The notes below the pieces were generated by a model. It did not search any database and was not told the origin of the DNA. It worked only from the letters and a program-made list of their open reading frames with translations. A DNA stretch of 45,226 nucleotides from a virus. Position 1 is the first letter of the stretch. Every line of letters starts with the position of its first letter. A program made the position numbers and the translations under genes. The stretch spans positions 1 to 45,226 of IMG/VR virus record IMGVR_UViG_3300046665_000206. The stretch is one strand, 5' to 3'. Shown here piece by piece: positions 24,461 through 31,523 of this stretch.

Positions 24461-24919
24461 ATGCTACATGAGCCATCAGACGCTATGTCTAATGAGTCGC
24501 TGTTTATGGGAACCAAGATGTCAGATGTAAAGCCTACTCTAAATGAGCAAGAGAAGGCTGTATGCTTGGCTGTTTACAACATACTGGACGGCTTTACGGA
24601 CCTGCAGAAAACGATAACTGCACAGTCTATCAAATCGTTTCTGCTGGTCTGTCTCGACGAAGGCAATGGTAGCACAGAGTACGCCGAACGCCTTGGCGTC
24701 AACGCTTCCATCATGACGCGCTATCTACTTGACTGGAGCGAACGTAACCGCGCCAGAGAAGAAGGCTTCAACTTCATTCAACAGAACCGTGACACGTTCG
24801 ATCTACGGCGTCAGCAGGCCATCCTAAAGCCCCCGGGTAAAACCATGGTCCACAAGATGGTCCGCAACATCGCTGCTGCGTGTCGTGTGTTAGCAACTGC
24901 TTCCCCAGGTAAGCCATGA
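24461..24919 (+). CDS. MarR-like winged-helix protein, possible lysogeny regulator (152 aa)
   Basis: Residues about 50-135 show a winged-helix layout: a helical ITAQSIKSFLLVCLDEGNGST, a recognition segment (YAERLGVNASIMTRYLLDWSE), and a wing plus C-terminal helix (FDLRRQQAILKPPGKTMVHK). MarR-type phage regulators have the same spacing. The gene starts at ATG 24461 with AAGGAG eight bases upstream. It precedes the lipoprotein and the integrase, and inverted repeats lie close upstream. It is the best repressor or activator candidate in the window, although it is not a classical CI. Confidence 0.68.
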   Translation: MLHEPSDAMSNESLFMGTKMSDVKPTLNEQEKAVCLAVYNILDGFTDLQKTITAQSIKSFLLVCLDEGNGSTEYAERLGVNASIMTRYLLDWSERNRAREEGFNFIQQNRDTFDLRRQQAILKPPGKTMVHKMVRNIAAACRVLATASPGKP

Positions 24920-25122
24920 GAACTGTAGTAGCCCTTACGTTTACCGCCCTCCTCCTCGCTGGATGCCAGAAGGACGTCGAGGCCCGTGAAACCGCCGATG
25001 ATAGTTTCTGTCGCAAGACTGTCGCAGAGAGAAACGACAGCCGTCCTGACGCTTACAAAGAGTGTCGAGCGAACCTGATGCAGTATCACCAACAGAAGGC
25101 CATAGCGGCCTCAGGCAAGTAA
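24916..25122 (+). CDS. Small lipoprotein (68 aa)
   Basis: The N-terminus MRTVVALTFTALLLAGC is a lipoprotein signal with lipobox LAGC and Cys17 as the acylation site. The mature part is charged and hydrophilic, with two more Cys residues. The start overlaps the winged-helix gene as ATGA. Prophage lipoproteins near integrases often exclude superinfecting phage. An Rz1-like role is less likely because the lysis cassette is on the other arm. Confidence 0.72.
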   Translation: MRTVVALTFTALLLAGCQKDVEARETADDSFCRKTVAERNDSRPDAYKECRANLMQYHQQKAIAASGK

Positions 25123-25129
25123 CAAAACT

Positions 25130-25149
25130 AGTAGGCCCATCGGTCTACT
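25130..25149 (+). promoter_or_regulatory. Eight-bp hairpin before the integrase gene
   Basis: AGTAGGCC pairs with GGTCTACT around a CATC loop (one pair is G-U on plus-strand RNA). No T run follows. It lies in the 73-bp lipoprotein-integrase spacer and may act on mRNA or be an Int/Xis site. Confidence 0.4.
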
Positions 25150-25152
25150 CAC

Positions 25153-25176
25153 GTCCAATTAGTGACCATTCGGACA
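25153..25176 (+). promoter_or_regulatory. TGACCAAT-type motif upstream of the integrase
   Basis: CCAATTAGTGACCATTCGGA, 20 bases before the integrase ATG, resembles the sequence at 26449-26473 before the RNA polymerase gene (about 17 of 24 positions). TAGTGA also occurs twice here. Confidence 0.38.
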
Positions 25177-25195
25177 TAGTGAACGAGAGGCAACA

Positions 25196-26299
25196 ATGGC
25201 ATACGCAGACAAGCGCGATGGCAAGCTGACCGGCTCCTTCGTTGGTGAGGCTCCTAAGCTGGGCAAGAAGCGACGCTTCAAGACCATGAGGGACGCCAAG
25301 GACTACGAGACGTTCTGTAAGCTCATGGGACGAGAGCCGCCGACCATTGATGATGGCTTGGAGGGCACAGGTGCACCCACGTTCGCGCAAGTCGCTGAGA
25401 AGGCCAAGAAGGCTGGAGGCCCCAAGGGTAAATGGCTGAAGCAGCGGGACCACAGCATCATCCAACGCATCGACTATTGCGTGGGGATCATCGGCCCCTA
25501 TGAGGTCCATAGGATCGACCGCGCCATCCTGAAGAAGATTCCCGACAGCCTTGAGAGAGCCAAGGCCCCAGGTAAGAAGCACATGCTGAGTGCGGCCACC
25601 AAGAACCGCTACATGGCCGCTGCTGGAGCCGTGCTGACCTATGCGGTGATGGACGGAGTGATCCAGCACAAGCCTATGATGCCCCTGCTGGACGAGAAGA
25701 GTGACCGCAAGGAGCGCGACATCCTGCAGTACGGACAGGATGAGGTTGTCCTGAAGATCATGCGAGAGGAAGGCCACGTGACGTCCGCGTTGTGTGTGGA
25801 AGCTCTCATCGAGACCGGGCTCCGCTCAGGCGAACTGTTGCACAAGCTGCGGCCTGATCAGATTGTCATCAAGACGGTCGAGGACGAAGAGGGAACAGAA
25901 GTTACTGTCGGCATCCTCATTCTGGATAAGGGACAGACCAAGAACAATAGTTTCCGAAAGGTCCTGATGGACCCTGATCTAGCCAAGCAAATCAGAGCCT
26001 TAATCGCTGCCGGAAAGATGCCAACTAGTGACGTATTGCTCAACAACTTCAAATCTGCCTGTAAACGTGCGGGGTACGAAGGCAACCTTGTGATCCACTC
26101 GCTACGTCACACACGCAATACGCGTCTCCGCAAGGCTGGTGTTGATCGCAAAATTCGTAAGGAATTGCTTGGACATATGAGCGATGCAGCTCATGACATC
26201 TACGACCACACCGACTTGGAGGATCAGCTGGAAGTTGTGAAAAAAGTGAAAGAGTACGCGGGGAAAAGGGCCAAACGGACGGCTCTTTCAATTGTCTAA
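25196..26299 (+). CDS. int: Tyrosine recombinase / phage integrase (367 aa)
   Basis: The catalytic domain is complete: Arg210 (ETGLRSGEL), a likely Lys near 246-249 (LDKGQTKN), His301 and Arg304 (HSLRHT), His327 (LLGHMS) and the nucleophile Tyr336 (IYDHT). The N-terminal region (about 1-60) is basic and the core-binding domain spans about 60-165. It would integrate the circular genome at a host attB. The candidate attP begins 26 bases after the stop, so gene and site move together. GAGAGG precedes the ATG. It proves recombination capacity; lysogeny itself is inferred. Confidence 0.95.
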   Translation: MAYADKRDGKLTGSFVGEAPKLGKKRRFKTMRDAKDYETFCKLMGREPPTIDDGLEGTGAPTFAQVAEKAKKAGGPKGKWLKQRDHSIIQRIDYCVGIIGPYEVHRIDRAILKKIPDSLERAKAPGKKHMLSAATKNRYMAAAGAVLTYAVMDGVIQHKPMMPLLDEKSDRKERDILQYGQDEVVLKIMREEGHVTSALCVEALIETGLRSGELLHKLRPDQIVIKTVEDEEGTEVTVGILILDKGQTKNNSFRKVLMDPDLAKQIRALIAAGKMPTSDVLLNNFKSACKRAGYEGNLVIHSLRHTRNTRLRKAGVDRKIRKELLGHMSDAAHDIYDHTDLEDQLEVVKKVKEYAGKRAKRTALSIV

Positions 26300-26325
26300 G
26301 TCCTCGTATATGCAGAGGTTTCTAC

Positions 26326-26387
26326 GGAAAGGTGGCCGAGTGGTTTAAGGCAGCGGTCTTGAAAACCGAATAAGTAACCTTTCCCTA
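26326..26387 (+). other. attP: Candidate attP: truncated tRNA-Ser (UGA)-like sequence
   Basis: Bases 26326-26368 match the 5' half of a bacterial tRNA-Ser: acceptor strand GGAAAGG, D arm GCCGAGTGGTTTAAGGC, and an anticodon arm with loop CTTGAAA (anticodon TGA). The variable and T arms are absent; no GGTTCGAATC-like segment follows. CCTTTCC (26378-26384) can pair perfectly with GGAAAGG. The place directly behind the integrase marks it as the integration core, not a working tRNA gene. The crossover should fall within 26326-26368. Confidence 0.78.
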
Positions 26388-26415
26388 TTGGAAACTAAAA
26401 TTTCATCCCTATAGA
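26388..26415 (+). promoter_or_regulatory. Candidate promoter upstream of the RNA polymerase gene
   Basis: TTGGAA (26388-26393) lies 16 bases before TATAGA (26410-26415), a fair host sigma-70 match. The same place reads CCTATAGAGAAC, which resembles the initiation end of T7-type promoters. Host-driven expression of the polymerase would be expected. The terminator-like hairpin just downstream complicates both readings. Confidence 0.45.
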
Positions 26416-26424
26416 GAACGAACA

Positions 26425-26448
26425 GGTCGCTTTGTGCGGCCTTTTCTT
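26425..26448 (+). terminator. Rho-independent terminator or 5' stem-loop after int/attP
   Basis: GGTCGC (26425-26430) pairs with GCGGCC (26436-26441; one G-U pair) over a five-base loop, followed by TTTTCTT. It would end the integrase transcript. In an integrated prophage it would block host tRNA-Ser promoter readthrough into the RNA polymerase gene. Confidence 0.65.
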
Positions 26449-26473
26449 GGACCATTTCCTGACTAATCGGAAA
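26449..26473 (+). promoter_or_regulatory. TGACCAAT-type motif upstream of the RNA polymerase gene
   Basis: ACCATTTCCTGACTAATCGG is related to the motif before the integrase. A second partial copy, GGTCAAATCGGACACAG (26477-26493), matches the CGGACA-TAG end of the integrase copy. Confidence 0.35.
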
Positions 26474-26571
26474 CTAGGTCAAATCGGACACAGTTTCTGA
26501 AATATCAAACACTTACCGGCCAAACACCCTGACCTTCACCAGAGAGCCGCTTCGGAAAGGACCGTCCCCAG

Positions 26572-29124
26572 ATGGACAACCCAGTGATTACCAATGTTCC
26601 CAATGTTGCTCACGTCGAGCTGATCAAGGCTCAGGCCAAACAGGACAAGCTCAAGGAACGCGCCGAGACCAATGTTGGCTTTGGTGCGACCGTTGGTGGA
26701 ATGACCATTACGGCAAACTACCACGCCAAGGTCACCGAGACCGTAATAGCGAAGCTCTCAGGGCCTCGTGGTCGCCCCCAGAGCATGGAGTTCAAGATTG
26801 AGCGCCTGCTTAGGCAGCTCCGTCCCGAAGTGCTGGCCCTGTGTATCCTGCAGTCGGGCCTTCATGCCGTGGCGATCCAAGGGAACCATACGGTTGCCGT
26901 GTTGCGCATTGGCGAGGCCATCAACGATGAATGCTTCGCCTTCAAGCTCCTGCAGACCGACAAGAAGCTCGCTGGCAAGATCAACAAGCGGGTCAAGGAG
27001 AGCTTCGGTTCCGTAGAGGTCCGCAAGGCTGTCGCCAAGAAGGCCGCAGCTGACGCCGGGTTCACTCTGGCGGATTGGACTGAGGGTATGCTGGCGCACG
27101 CTGGCCAGTGGGGCATGAATGTCCTGCTGGAGTGTCTGCCTGACGTGTTCCAGCTCACGGAACCCCAAGGGCACCGTGGGACCCGCGAATGGACCCTGAC
27201 GGACGGCGGTGAGGCAATGGCTGAGGCCGCGATGGCTGAGGCTGTCGTTAAGAGCCCTGTGTATCAGCCGCGCACCGAGCGCCCTGCGGATTGGGGACAC
27301 TTCTTTGCCCGTGTGGCTGAGGATGACCGCACCGTTGCACGAGCCCAGCTCCTGCGGACGGGTCACAAGGACATCATCAGTGCCGCGAAGCACGCGATGA
27401 AGACAGGGACGATGGCCCCTACCCTGCGGGCTATCAACACGCTGCAGTCGGTGCCGTTCGTGATCAACACGTGGATCATGGACATCATCCAGGAATGCTA
27501 CGACCGAAACATCAAGGTCGATGGCCTTCCGTCGCAGAAGCCTCTGCCCGTTCCTGAGCGCCTATCGTCGGAAGCCTTCTCTGCGCTGAGCGTCGAGGAG
27601 CGTCGTCTTCTCAGCAAGACCATTCGCGGCATCAAGCGCGCCAACCGCTCGCTGGTGTCCGAACGCTTCCAGTTCTCCGAAGATATGGAAGTAGCCAAGC
27701 GGCAGTCCGTCGTTGAGCAGTTCTATTGCCCAATGAATATGGATTGGCGTGGTCGCGTCTACAGCCTCACGCACTTCAACTTCCAACGTGAGGATCGAGT
27801 GCGCGCAATGTTCCTTTTCGCCAATGGGGAAACCATCGGTGACGAAGGTATCGAGTGGCTGAAGATTCACACGGCGAACTGCGGTGACTTCGGCAAGGTC
27901 AGCAAGCGTCCAATGGAGGAGCGTATCAAATGGTGCGACGACAATCTGGAGCTGATGACGGACTACGTGAAGCGTCCGCTCTACAACACGGGATGGACGG
28001 AGGCCGATGCCCCTTTTCTGTTCTTAGCGGCGTGCCGCGAACTGGTAACTGCACTGGAAGTCGGCCCCTCAAACCATGTGTGTCATCTGCCTGTGTCGTT
28101 CGACGGTTCATGCAGTGGACTTCAGCATCTCGCAGCGATGACCCGGGCTCCAGAGGGAGCATTGGTCAACCTGACGAACAACGAAATCCCAGCGGATGTG
28201 TATCAGACCGTTGCGGACCTCGATAAGGAACGCATCACAGAGGACCTGAGCAGCGAAGAGCTGTTCGGCAAAGCTGATGATGACAAGCCTGAGCGCAAGA
28301 CTATCGCCCCCATCAAGAAGTTGGCGGCTATCGCTCTGTCCTACGGTGTCGATCGGAGCCTAGTGAAGCGTAACGTGATGACGTTTGCCTACTCGTCAAA
28401 AGAGTTCGGCATGTCTGAGCAGCACTTCGAAGACACCATGGAGCCCTTGGAGCTTAAGTGGCTCAAAGGTGAACTGCAGGAACACCCGTTCGGTGAGACC
28501 GATGACGAGTGGCGTCTGAGCAGCCGCTACCTTGCCAAGCGCACGTTAGCCGCAATCAAGGACGTCGTTAGGCTTCCCGCAGAAGCAATGGAGTTCATGC
28601 AGAAGCTCGCAAAGGTGATGGCCCATGAAGGTAAACCCCTTCGTTGGACTAGCCCTGCTGGCCTGCCCTGCATCAACCGATACCACGACAGCACGACGGA
28701 AGTAATCGAGCTGTGGTGCTACGACAAGGGTGTAAAGCGTAGGATGCAGATGAAGGTGGCCGATGGCTACGAACATCTCATCTCAAAGGACAAGGCCGCT
28801 GCTGGCATTGCTCCTAACTTCGTTCACTCACACGACGCCGCACACTTGCTGCTGACTGTGGCCGCTTCGGCGGACGAAGGTATCCCCGACATCGCAACGG
28901 TGCACGATAGCTTCGGCTGTCTTCCATCACGCGCGACTAGGTTCAACCAAATCATCCGGGAGCAATTCCTGGATATGTACGTCACGCACGATGTTCTCGC
29001 TGAACTGCTGGCATCCGCCAAAGCAGACCTCACCGAGGCGTCCCATTCCAAGCTACCCGAACTGCCGATGTACGGCACCCTAGACCTCAAGGAGATATTG
29101 AATGCACGGTACGCTTTCGCCTGA
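26572..29124 (+). CDS. Single-subunit DNA-directed RNA polymerase, T7-like (850 aa)
   Basis: All core motifs are present: motif A DGSCSGLQHL with catalytic Asp511; motif B VKRNVMTFAYSSKEFG with Lys599 and Tyr607 (T7 Lys631, Tyr639); motif C ATVHDSFG with Asp779 (T7 Asp812). APNFVHSHDAAHL and the C-terminal ...YAFA (T7 ends FAFA) also match. The length is close to the T7 enzyme's 883. It should transcribe phage genes from its own promoters. AAGGA lies ten bases before the ATG. Uncommonly, the gene follows an integrase and attP, so the prophage boundary lies just upstream of it. Confidence 0.97.
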   Translation: MDNPVITNVPNVAHVELIKAQAKQDKLKERAETNVGFGATVGGMTITANYHAKVTETVIAKLSGPRGRPQSMEFKIERLLRQLRPEVLALCILQSGLHAVAIQGNHTVAVLRIGEAINDECFAFKLLQTDKKLAGKINKRVKESFGSVEVRKAVAKKAAADAGFTLADWTEGMLAHAGQWGMNVLLECLPDVFQLTEPQGHRGTREWTLTDGGEAMAEAAMAEAVVKSPVYQPRTERPADWGHFFARVAEDDRTVARAQLLRTGHKDIISAAKHAMKTGTMAPTLRAINTLQSVPFVINTWIMDIIQECYDRNIKVDGLPSQKPLPVPERLSSEAFSALSVEERRLLSKTIRGIKRANRSLVSERFQFSEDMEVAKRQSVVEQFYCPMNMDWRGRVYSLTHFNFQREDRVRAMFLFANGETIGDEGIEWLKIHTANCGDFGKVSKRPMEERIKWCDDNLELMTDYVKRPLYNTGWTEADAPFLFLAACRELVTALEVGPSNHVCHLPVSFDGSCSGLQHLAAMTRAPEGALVNLTNNEIPADVYQTVADLDKERITEDLSSEELFGKADDDKPERKTIAPIKKLAAIALSYGVDRSLVKRNVMTFAYSSKEFGMSEQHFEDTMEPLELKWLKGELQEHPFGETDDEWRLSSRYLAKRTLAAIKDVVRLPAEAMEFMQKLAKVMAHEGKPLRWTSPAGLPCINRYHDSTTEVIELWCYDKGVKRRMQMKVADGYEHLISKDKAAAGIAPNFVHSHDAAHLLLTVAASADEGIPDIATVHDSFGCLPSRATRFNQIIREQFLDMYVTHDVLAELLASAKADLTEASHSKLPELPMYGTLDLKEILNARYAFA

Positions 29125-29293
29125 CACCAAGGCGAACCTACACACCGCACACGTCGAGAACGTGTTCAACACCCTCATTCCGAAGCGCGCCTTGCAGGTC
29201 AAGGTTGAGCCCTTCGGCGTGACCTATCTGCACCCAACGAAGGGTTACCGAACCATCGGTAAGAAACGCTTCGCTGTGCGTGGGGTGAGCTGA
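29102..29293 (+). CDS. Hypothetical protein overlapping the RNA polymerase end (63 aa)
   Basis: The ATG at 29102 lies inside the polymerase gene (23-bp overlap) with AAGGAG seven bases upstream, so the start is well supported. The product is basic (IPKRALQVKVEPFGVTYLHP, GYRTIGKKRFAVRG) and may be one small beta domain. In T7 the gene after the polymerase is a host-takeover gene, but nothing here proves that role. Confidence 0.62.
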   Translation: MHGTLSPDTKANLHTAHVENVFNTLIPKRALQVKVEPFGVTYLHPTKGYRTIGKKRFAVRGVS

Positions 29294-29298
29294 TCACT

Positions 29299-29502
29299 AT
29301 GGGTCTGTTCAAACACCCAATCGACAAGACGCGCTTGCTCAGCACAGCGCATTCCAAGGCGTTCCACACGTCCCATGGGTGCGCACACATCGCCTACTTC
29401 GTGGCCGTCCTCGTCGAGGGCCACGGAATGTACGCCCTCATCGGGGGCGTCATGGTCATCTTCTCATTCATCACCGTTATCACGGACACGGAGGAACACT
29501 AA
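29299..29502 (+). CDS. Small membrane protein (67 aa)
   Basis: A His-rich N-terminal half (HPIDKTRLLSTAHSKAFHTSHG) precedes two close hydrophobic stretches (AHIAYFVAVLVEG and MYALIGGVMVIFSFITVI). The stop overlaps the next ATG as TAATG. No family is recognised. Confidence 0.58.
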   Translation: MGLFKHPIDKTRLLSTAHSKAFHTSHGCAHIAYFVAVLVEGHGMYALIGGVMVIFSFITVITDTEEH

Positions 29503-29666
29503 TGGAATACCAAGTTAAACATTCGTCTCCCCATCGCACCTTCCGTGCTGCTGTGTTGAACGGACACGAGCCCCCAGCTGCCGTTGTGGCAGTGCTGCAG
29601 TCCCAAGGCGTGGACACTGCGGAGCTGGAAGCACGTATCCGGCAGAGCGTGGAGCACGTACACTGA
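29502..29666 (+). CDS. Hypothetical protein (54 aa)
   Basis: ATG 29502 overlaps the previous stop (TAATG) and has GGAGG upstream, so it is preferred over a longer frame starting at 29379. The product (MEYQVKHSSPHRTFRAAVLN ... VDTAELEARIRQSVEHVH) is helical and basic then acidic. It overlaps the next gene as TGATG. Confidence 0.58.
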   Translation: MEYQVKHSSPHRTFRAAVLNGHEPPAAVVAVLQSQGVDTAELEARIRQSVEHVH

Positions 29667-29836
29667 TGCCACACGCGCCCTATCGGCGCACAGGTAAACC
29701 CTACATCGTCAATCGGACCCCTCGTGGGTCCGTTGTCATTTGTACGGAGCACCTTGTGACCGATGAAATCACTAACGACGAAGCTCAGGCTCTCGCTCGT
29801 GCTCTCAACGAAGAACATCTCAAGAGGCATTCATGA
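29666..29836 (+). CDS. Hypothetical protein (56 aa)
   Basis: The frame from ATG 29666 to TGA 29834-29836 is coupled to its neighbours by TGATG and ATGA overlaps. The product has a beta-like first half (RTGKPYIVNRTPRGSVVICT) and a helical second half (DEAQALARALNEEHLKRH). Its codon usage resembles neighbouring genes. Function unknown. Confidence 0.55.
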   Translation: MPHAPYRRTGKPYIVNRTPRGSVVICTEHLVTDEITNDEAQALARALNEEHLKRHS

Positions 29837-29952
29837 CCGTGATCGACCGCGTAGCTGACTGGCACGCAACCTTGGCTCTGAAGGCCTACCGCAAGCGTGA
29901 CTACGAAACCTACGTTCGGCACATCAAGATTGCCGACCGCCTGCGCAAGTAA
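29833..29952 (+). CDS. Basic microprotein (39 aa)
   Basis: The ATGA overlap puts the start at 29833 and the frame ends at TAA 29950-29952. The product, MTVIDRVADWHATLALKAYR followed by KRDYETYVRHIKIADRLRK, is a strongly basic, probably wholly helical peptide. The coupling supports translation. It may bind nucleic acid, but that is speculation. Confidence 0.5.
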   Translation: MTVIDRVADWHATLALKAYRKRDYETYVRHIKIADRLRK

Positions 29953-30068
29953 TTCTAGGCATCCACGGGTAGCGCCTGTGGCGACGAGTGAAATCGTGAC
30001 ACGCGGGGAGAGACCCGCCCATCACCCAACAATCCGCTGAGACCCACCTGAGAGACAAAGGATGACCC

Positions 30069-30425
30069 ATGTCCACACGTACTGACTTCACGCCTACTGG
30101 AATCAAGCTTGAAGGCCCCTACGAGAACGACCGCAATCAAGAAAACCAAGAGCTGTATAAAGCAATCATCCGTGAGGCCTACGGGGTCACCGATGTGATC
30201 TGCGGCCATCACCTTGTCTATCAGGTCGAGGACAAGCGGCCAGATGGCTTCACCTACACGTTCGTCGAGGAAGTACCGAGCGCCGACACGCTCATCTTCG
30301 ACACCGACGTTGCCAAGAAGCTCTGGGGTGACCAGTGGAAGAGCATACTCACCATTCTTGCGGTGACGCCGATTGCCGAGCGCGATGCTCTGCTTGGTCA
30401 GTTCTACTACGGGCGTGGCAAGTAA
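30069..30425 (+). CDS. Hypothetical protein (118 aa)
   Basis: AAGGA six bases before ATG 30069 supports the start. The 116-bp spacer before it contains a GCGGG/CCCGC hairpin. The protein has an AYGVTDVICGHHLVYQVEDK segment, FTYTFVEEVPSADTLIFDTD, and a helical C-terminus (WKSILTILAVTPIAERDALL). It is of a type often seen in podovirus early regions without known function. Confidence 0.6.
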   Translation: MSTRTDFTPTGIKLEGPYENDRNQENQELYKAIIREAYGVTDVICGHHLVYQVEDKRPDGFTYTFVEEVPSADTLIFDTDVAKKLWGDQWKSILTILAVTPIAERDALLGQFYYGRGK

Positions 30426-30426
30426 T

Positions 30427-30600
30427 ATGTACGTCCTGATCATCGCAACCCTCATGGGCGGATCAGTCCAAGGTTGGAACGTCACCAAGCAGGAAGGCTT
30501 CACCACCAAAGCCGCCTGCGACACTGCAGGAGCACAGGTCTCCGCGCTGTCAGACCGCTACTACCCTATCAAGTTCACATGCCTCAACAGGAACCCGTGA
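30427..30600 (+). CDS. Small possibly exported protein (57 aa)
   Basis: ATG 30427 lies one base after the previous stop; a longer frame starting at 30373 would overlap that gene. The first 16 residues (MYVLIIATLMGGSVQG) are hydrophobic, and two Cys residues (C31 region, C52 region) could form a disulfide, so an exported or periplasmic peptide is possible. Confidence 0.52.
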   Translation: MYVLIIATLMGGSVQGWNVTKQEGFTTKAACDTAGAQVSALSDRYYPIKFTCLNRNP

Positions 30601-30602
30601 TC

Positions 30603-30956
30603 ATGAAGTCGGAAGTGGATTTCCAGAACATCCTTCGTCGCATCAGTTACCCCGGCTTCGAATACGTCCTGCGCCACGACGGTCACTTCTACCTGCAGAT
30701 TGATTGCAAGGGGGCGTGCAACGTGACAGGGGCCAACATGAGCTGGAGTAGCCGCAAGTGGCGTCTGTCCATTCACATGACGGACGGCGAAGTGGTCCAG
30801 ACGGCCTTCATGGCCACCATGGCCGCAATCGAACACGAGACCCGCGAGCTGTTCAAGTATCGCGACGTCTCAGTCTTTGACCCTCACTACGACATCGAAA
30901 AACTCGTGGCTCTGCGCAATCAGCCGGACGCCCTCAAGGAGCGAGAAGCAGCATGA
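30603..30956 (+). CDS. Conserved phage protein of unknown function (117 aa)
   Basis: The protein (MKSEVDFQNILRRISYPGFE..., then WSSRKWRLSIHMTDGEVVQT and ATMAAIEHETRELFKYRDVSVFDPHYD) matches a pattern found in many unrelated tailed phages: YLQI, KWRLS-H-M, EhE-RE-F-Y, DPH. I do not know a demonstrated function. ATG 30603 is the natural start; a longer in-frame reading goes back into the neighbour. It overlaps the next gene as ATGA. Confidence 0.68.
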   Translation: MKSEVDFQNILRRISYPGFEYVLRHDGHFYLQIDCKGACNVTGANMSWSSRKWRLSIHMTDGEVVQTAFMATMAAIEHETRELFKYRDVSVFDPHYDIEKLVALRNQPDALKEREAA

Positions 30957-31120
30957 AATCGAACGTCATCATCCGCATGGGTGCGTCTCGCTGGGACGTG
31001 ACCGTGAAGGACGCCAAGGGCAACCCGATCACCTTCGACCTCTACCGGATGTCCAAGGATCATCGCCGCCAGTTTCACCGTGAGTTCATGAAGGCCTATC
31101 GGGCCAACAACAAGGGCTAA
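30953..31120 (+). CDS. Small basic protein (55 aa)
   Basis: The frame from ATG 30953 to TAA 31118-31120 overlaps the previous stop. The product (MKSNVIIRMGASRWDVTVKD then a basic helix HRRQFHREFMKAYRANNKG) may bind nucleic acid. The neighbouring genes are of unknown function. Confidence 0.55.
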   Translation: MKSNVIIRMGASRWDVTVKDAKGNPITFDLYRMSKDHRRQFHREFMKAYRANNKG

Positions 31121-31126
31121 GCTTCA

Positions 31127-31516
31127 ATGACACAGCAAGAAATCTTCGACACCGTTGTTCGCGCTCTTGGTATTCAAGGCAAGCCTTCGATGCAAGGTTC
31201 GCACTGTATGTACCGCGCAGCTGACGGCTCTAAATGTGCAGCTGGCCACCTGATTCCGGACGAGGCCTACAAGACCTCTATGGAACATAAGGTAGTATCG
31301 CAGATAAGTGATGCGCCCGGAATGCCAGCATTTTTCAAACAACAGACAGCGTTCATCCGAGAGCTGCAGAAGGCCCACGATGAACGCTTCTACGATCCGA
31401 TGGCAAAGACTATCAACACGCCTGCATTCATCTCTCGACTGCGGCACATCTCGGATGTCTACAGCTTGAACCCTGCTGTCATCGACGAAGCGTTCCCTCT
31501 GGCGACTGCTGCCTAA
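31127..31516 (+). CDS. Conserved phage protein of unknown function (129 aa)
   Basis: MTQQEIFDTVVRALGIQGKP is followed by CMYRAADGSKCAAGHLIPDE, a C-x-Y-R-x2-D-G-x-K-C-A-x-G motif common to a family of small phage and plasmid proteins without known role. Two Cys and a His could bind metal, but that is untested. The remainder is helical. It starts six bases after the preceding stop. Confidence 0.65.
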   Translation: MTQQEIFDTVVRALGIQGKPSMQGSHCMYRAADGSKCAAGHLIPDEAYKTSMEHKVVSQISDAPGMPAFFKQQTAFIRELQKAHDERFYDPMAKTINTPAFISRLRHISDVYSLNPAVIDEAFPLATAA

Positions 31517-31523
31517 CGCTTCC

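Noticed and set aside
21468-25965. 16-bp string TAGTTTCCGAAAGGTC at about 21468 and 25948
   Set aside because: One exact 16-mer pair is near chance expectation for a genome of this size, and the second copy lies inside integrase coding sequence.
26326-26387. Working tRNA-Ser gene
   Set aside because: The variable arm and T arm are missing and no CCA-ready 3' end follows; it is better explained as an integration core.
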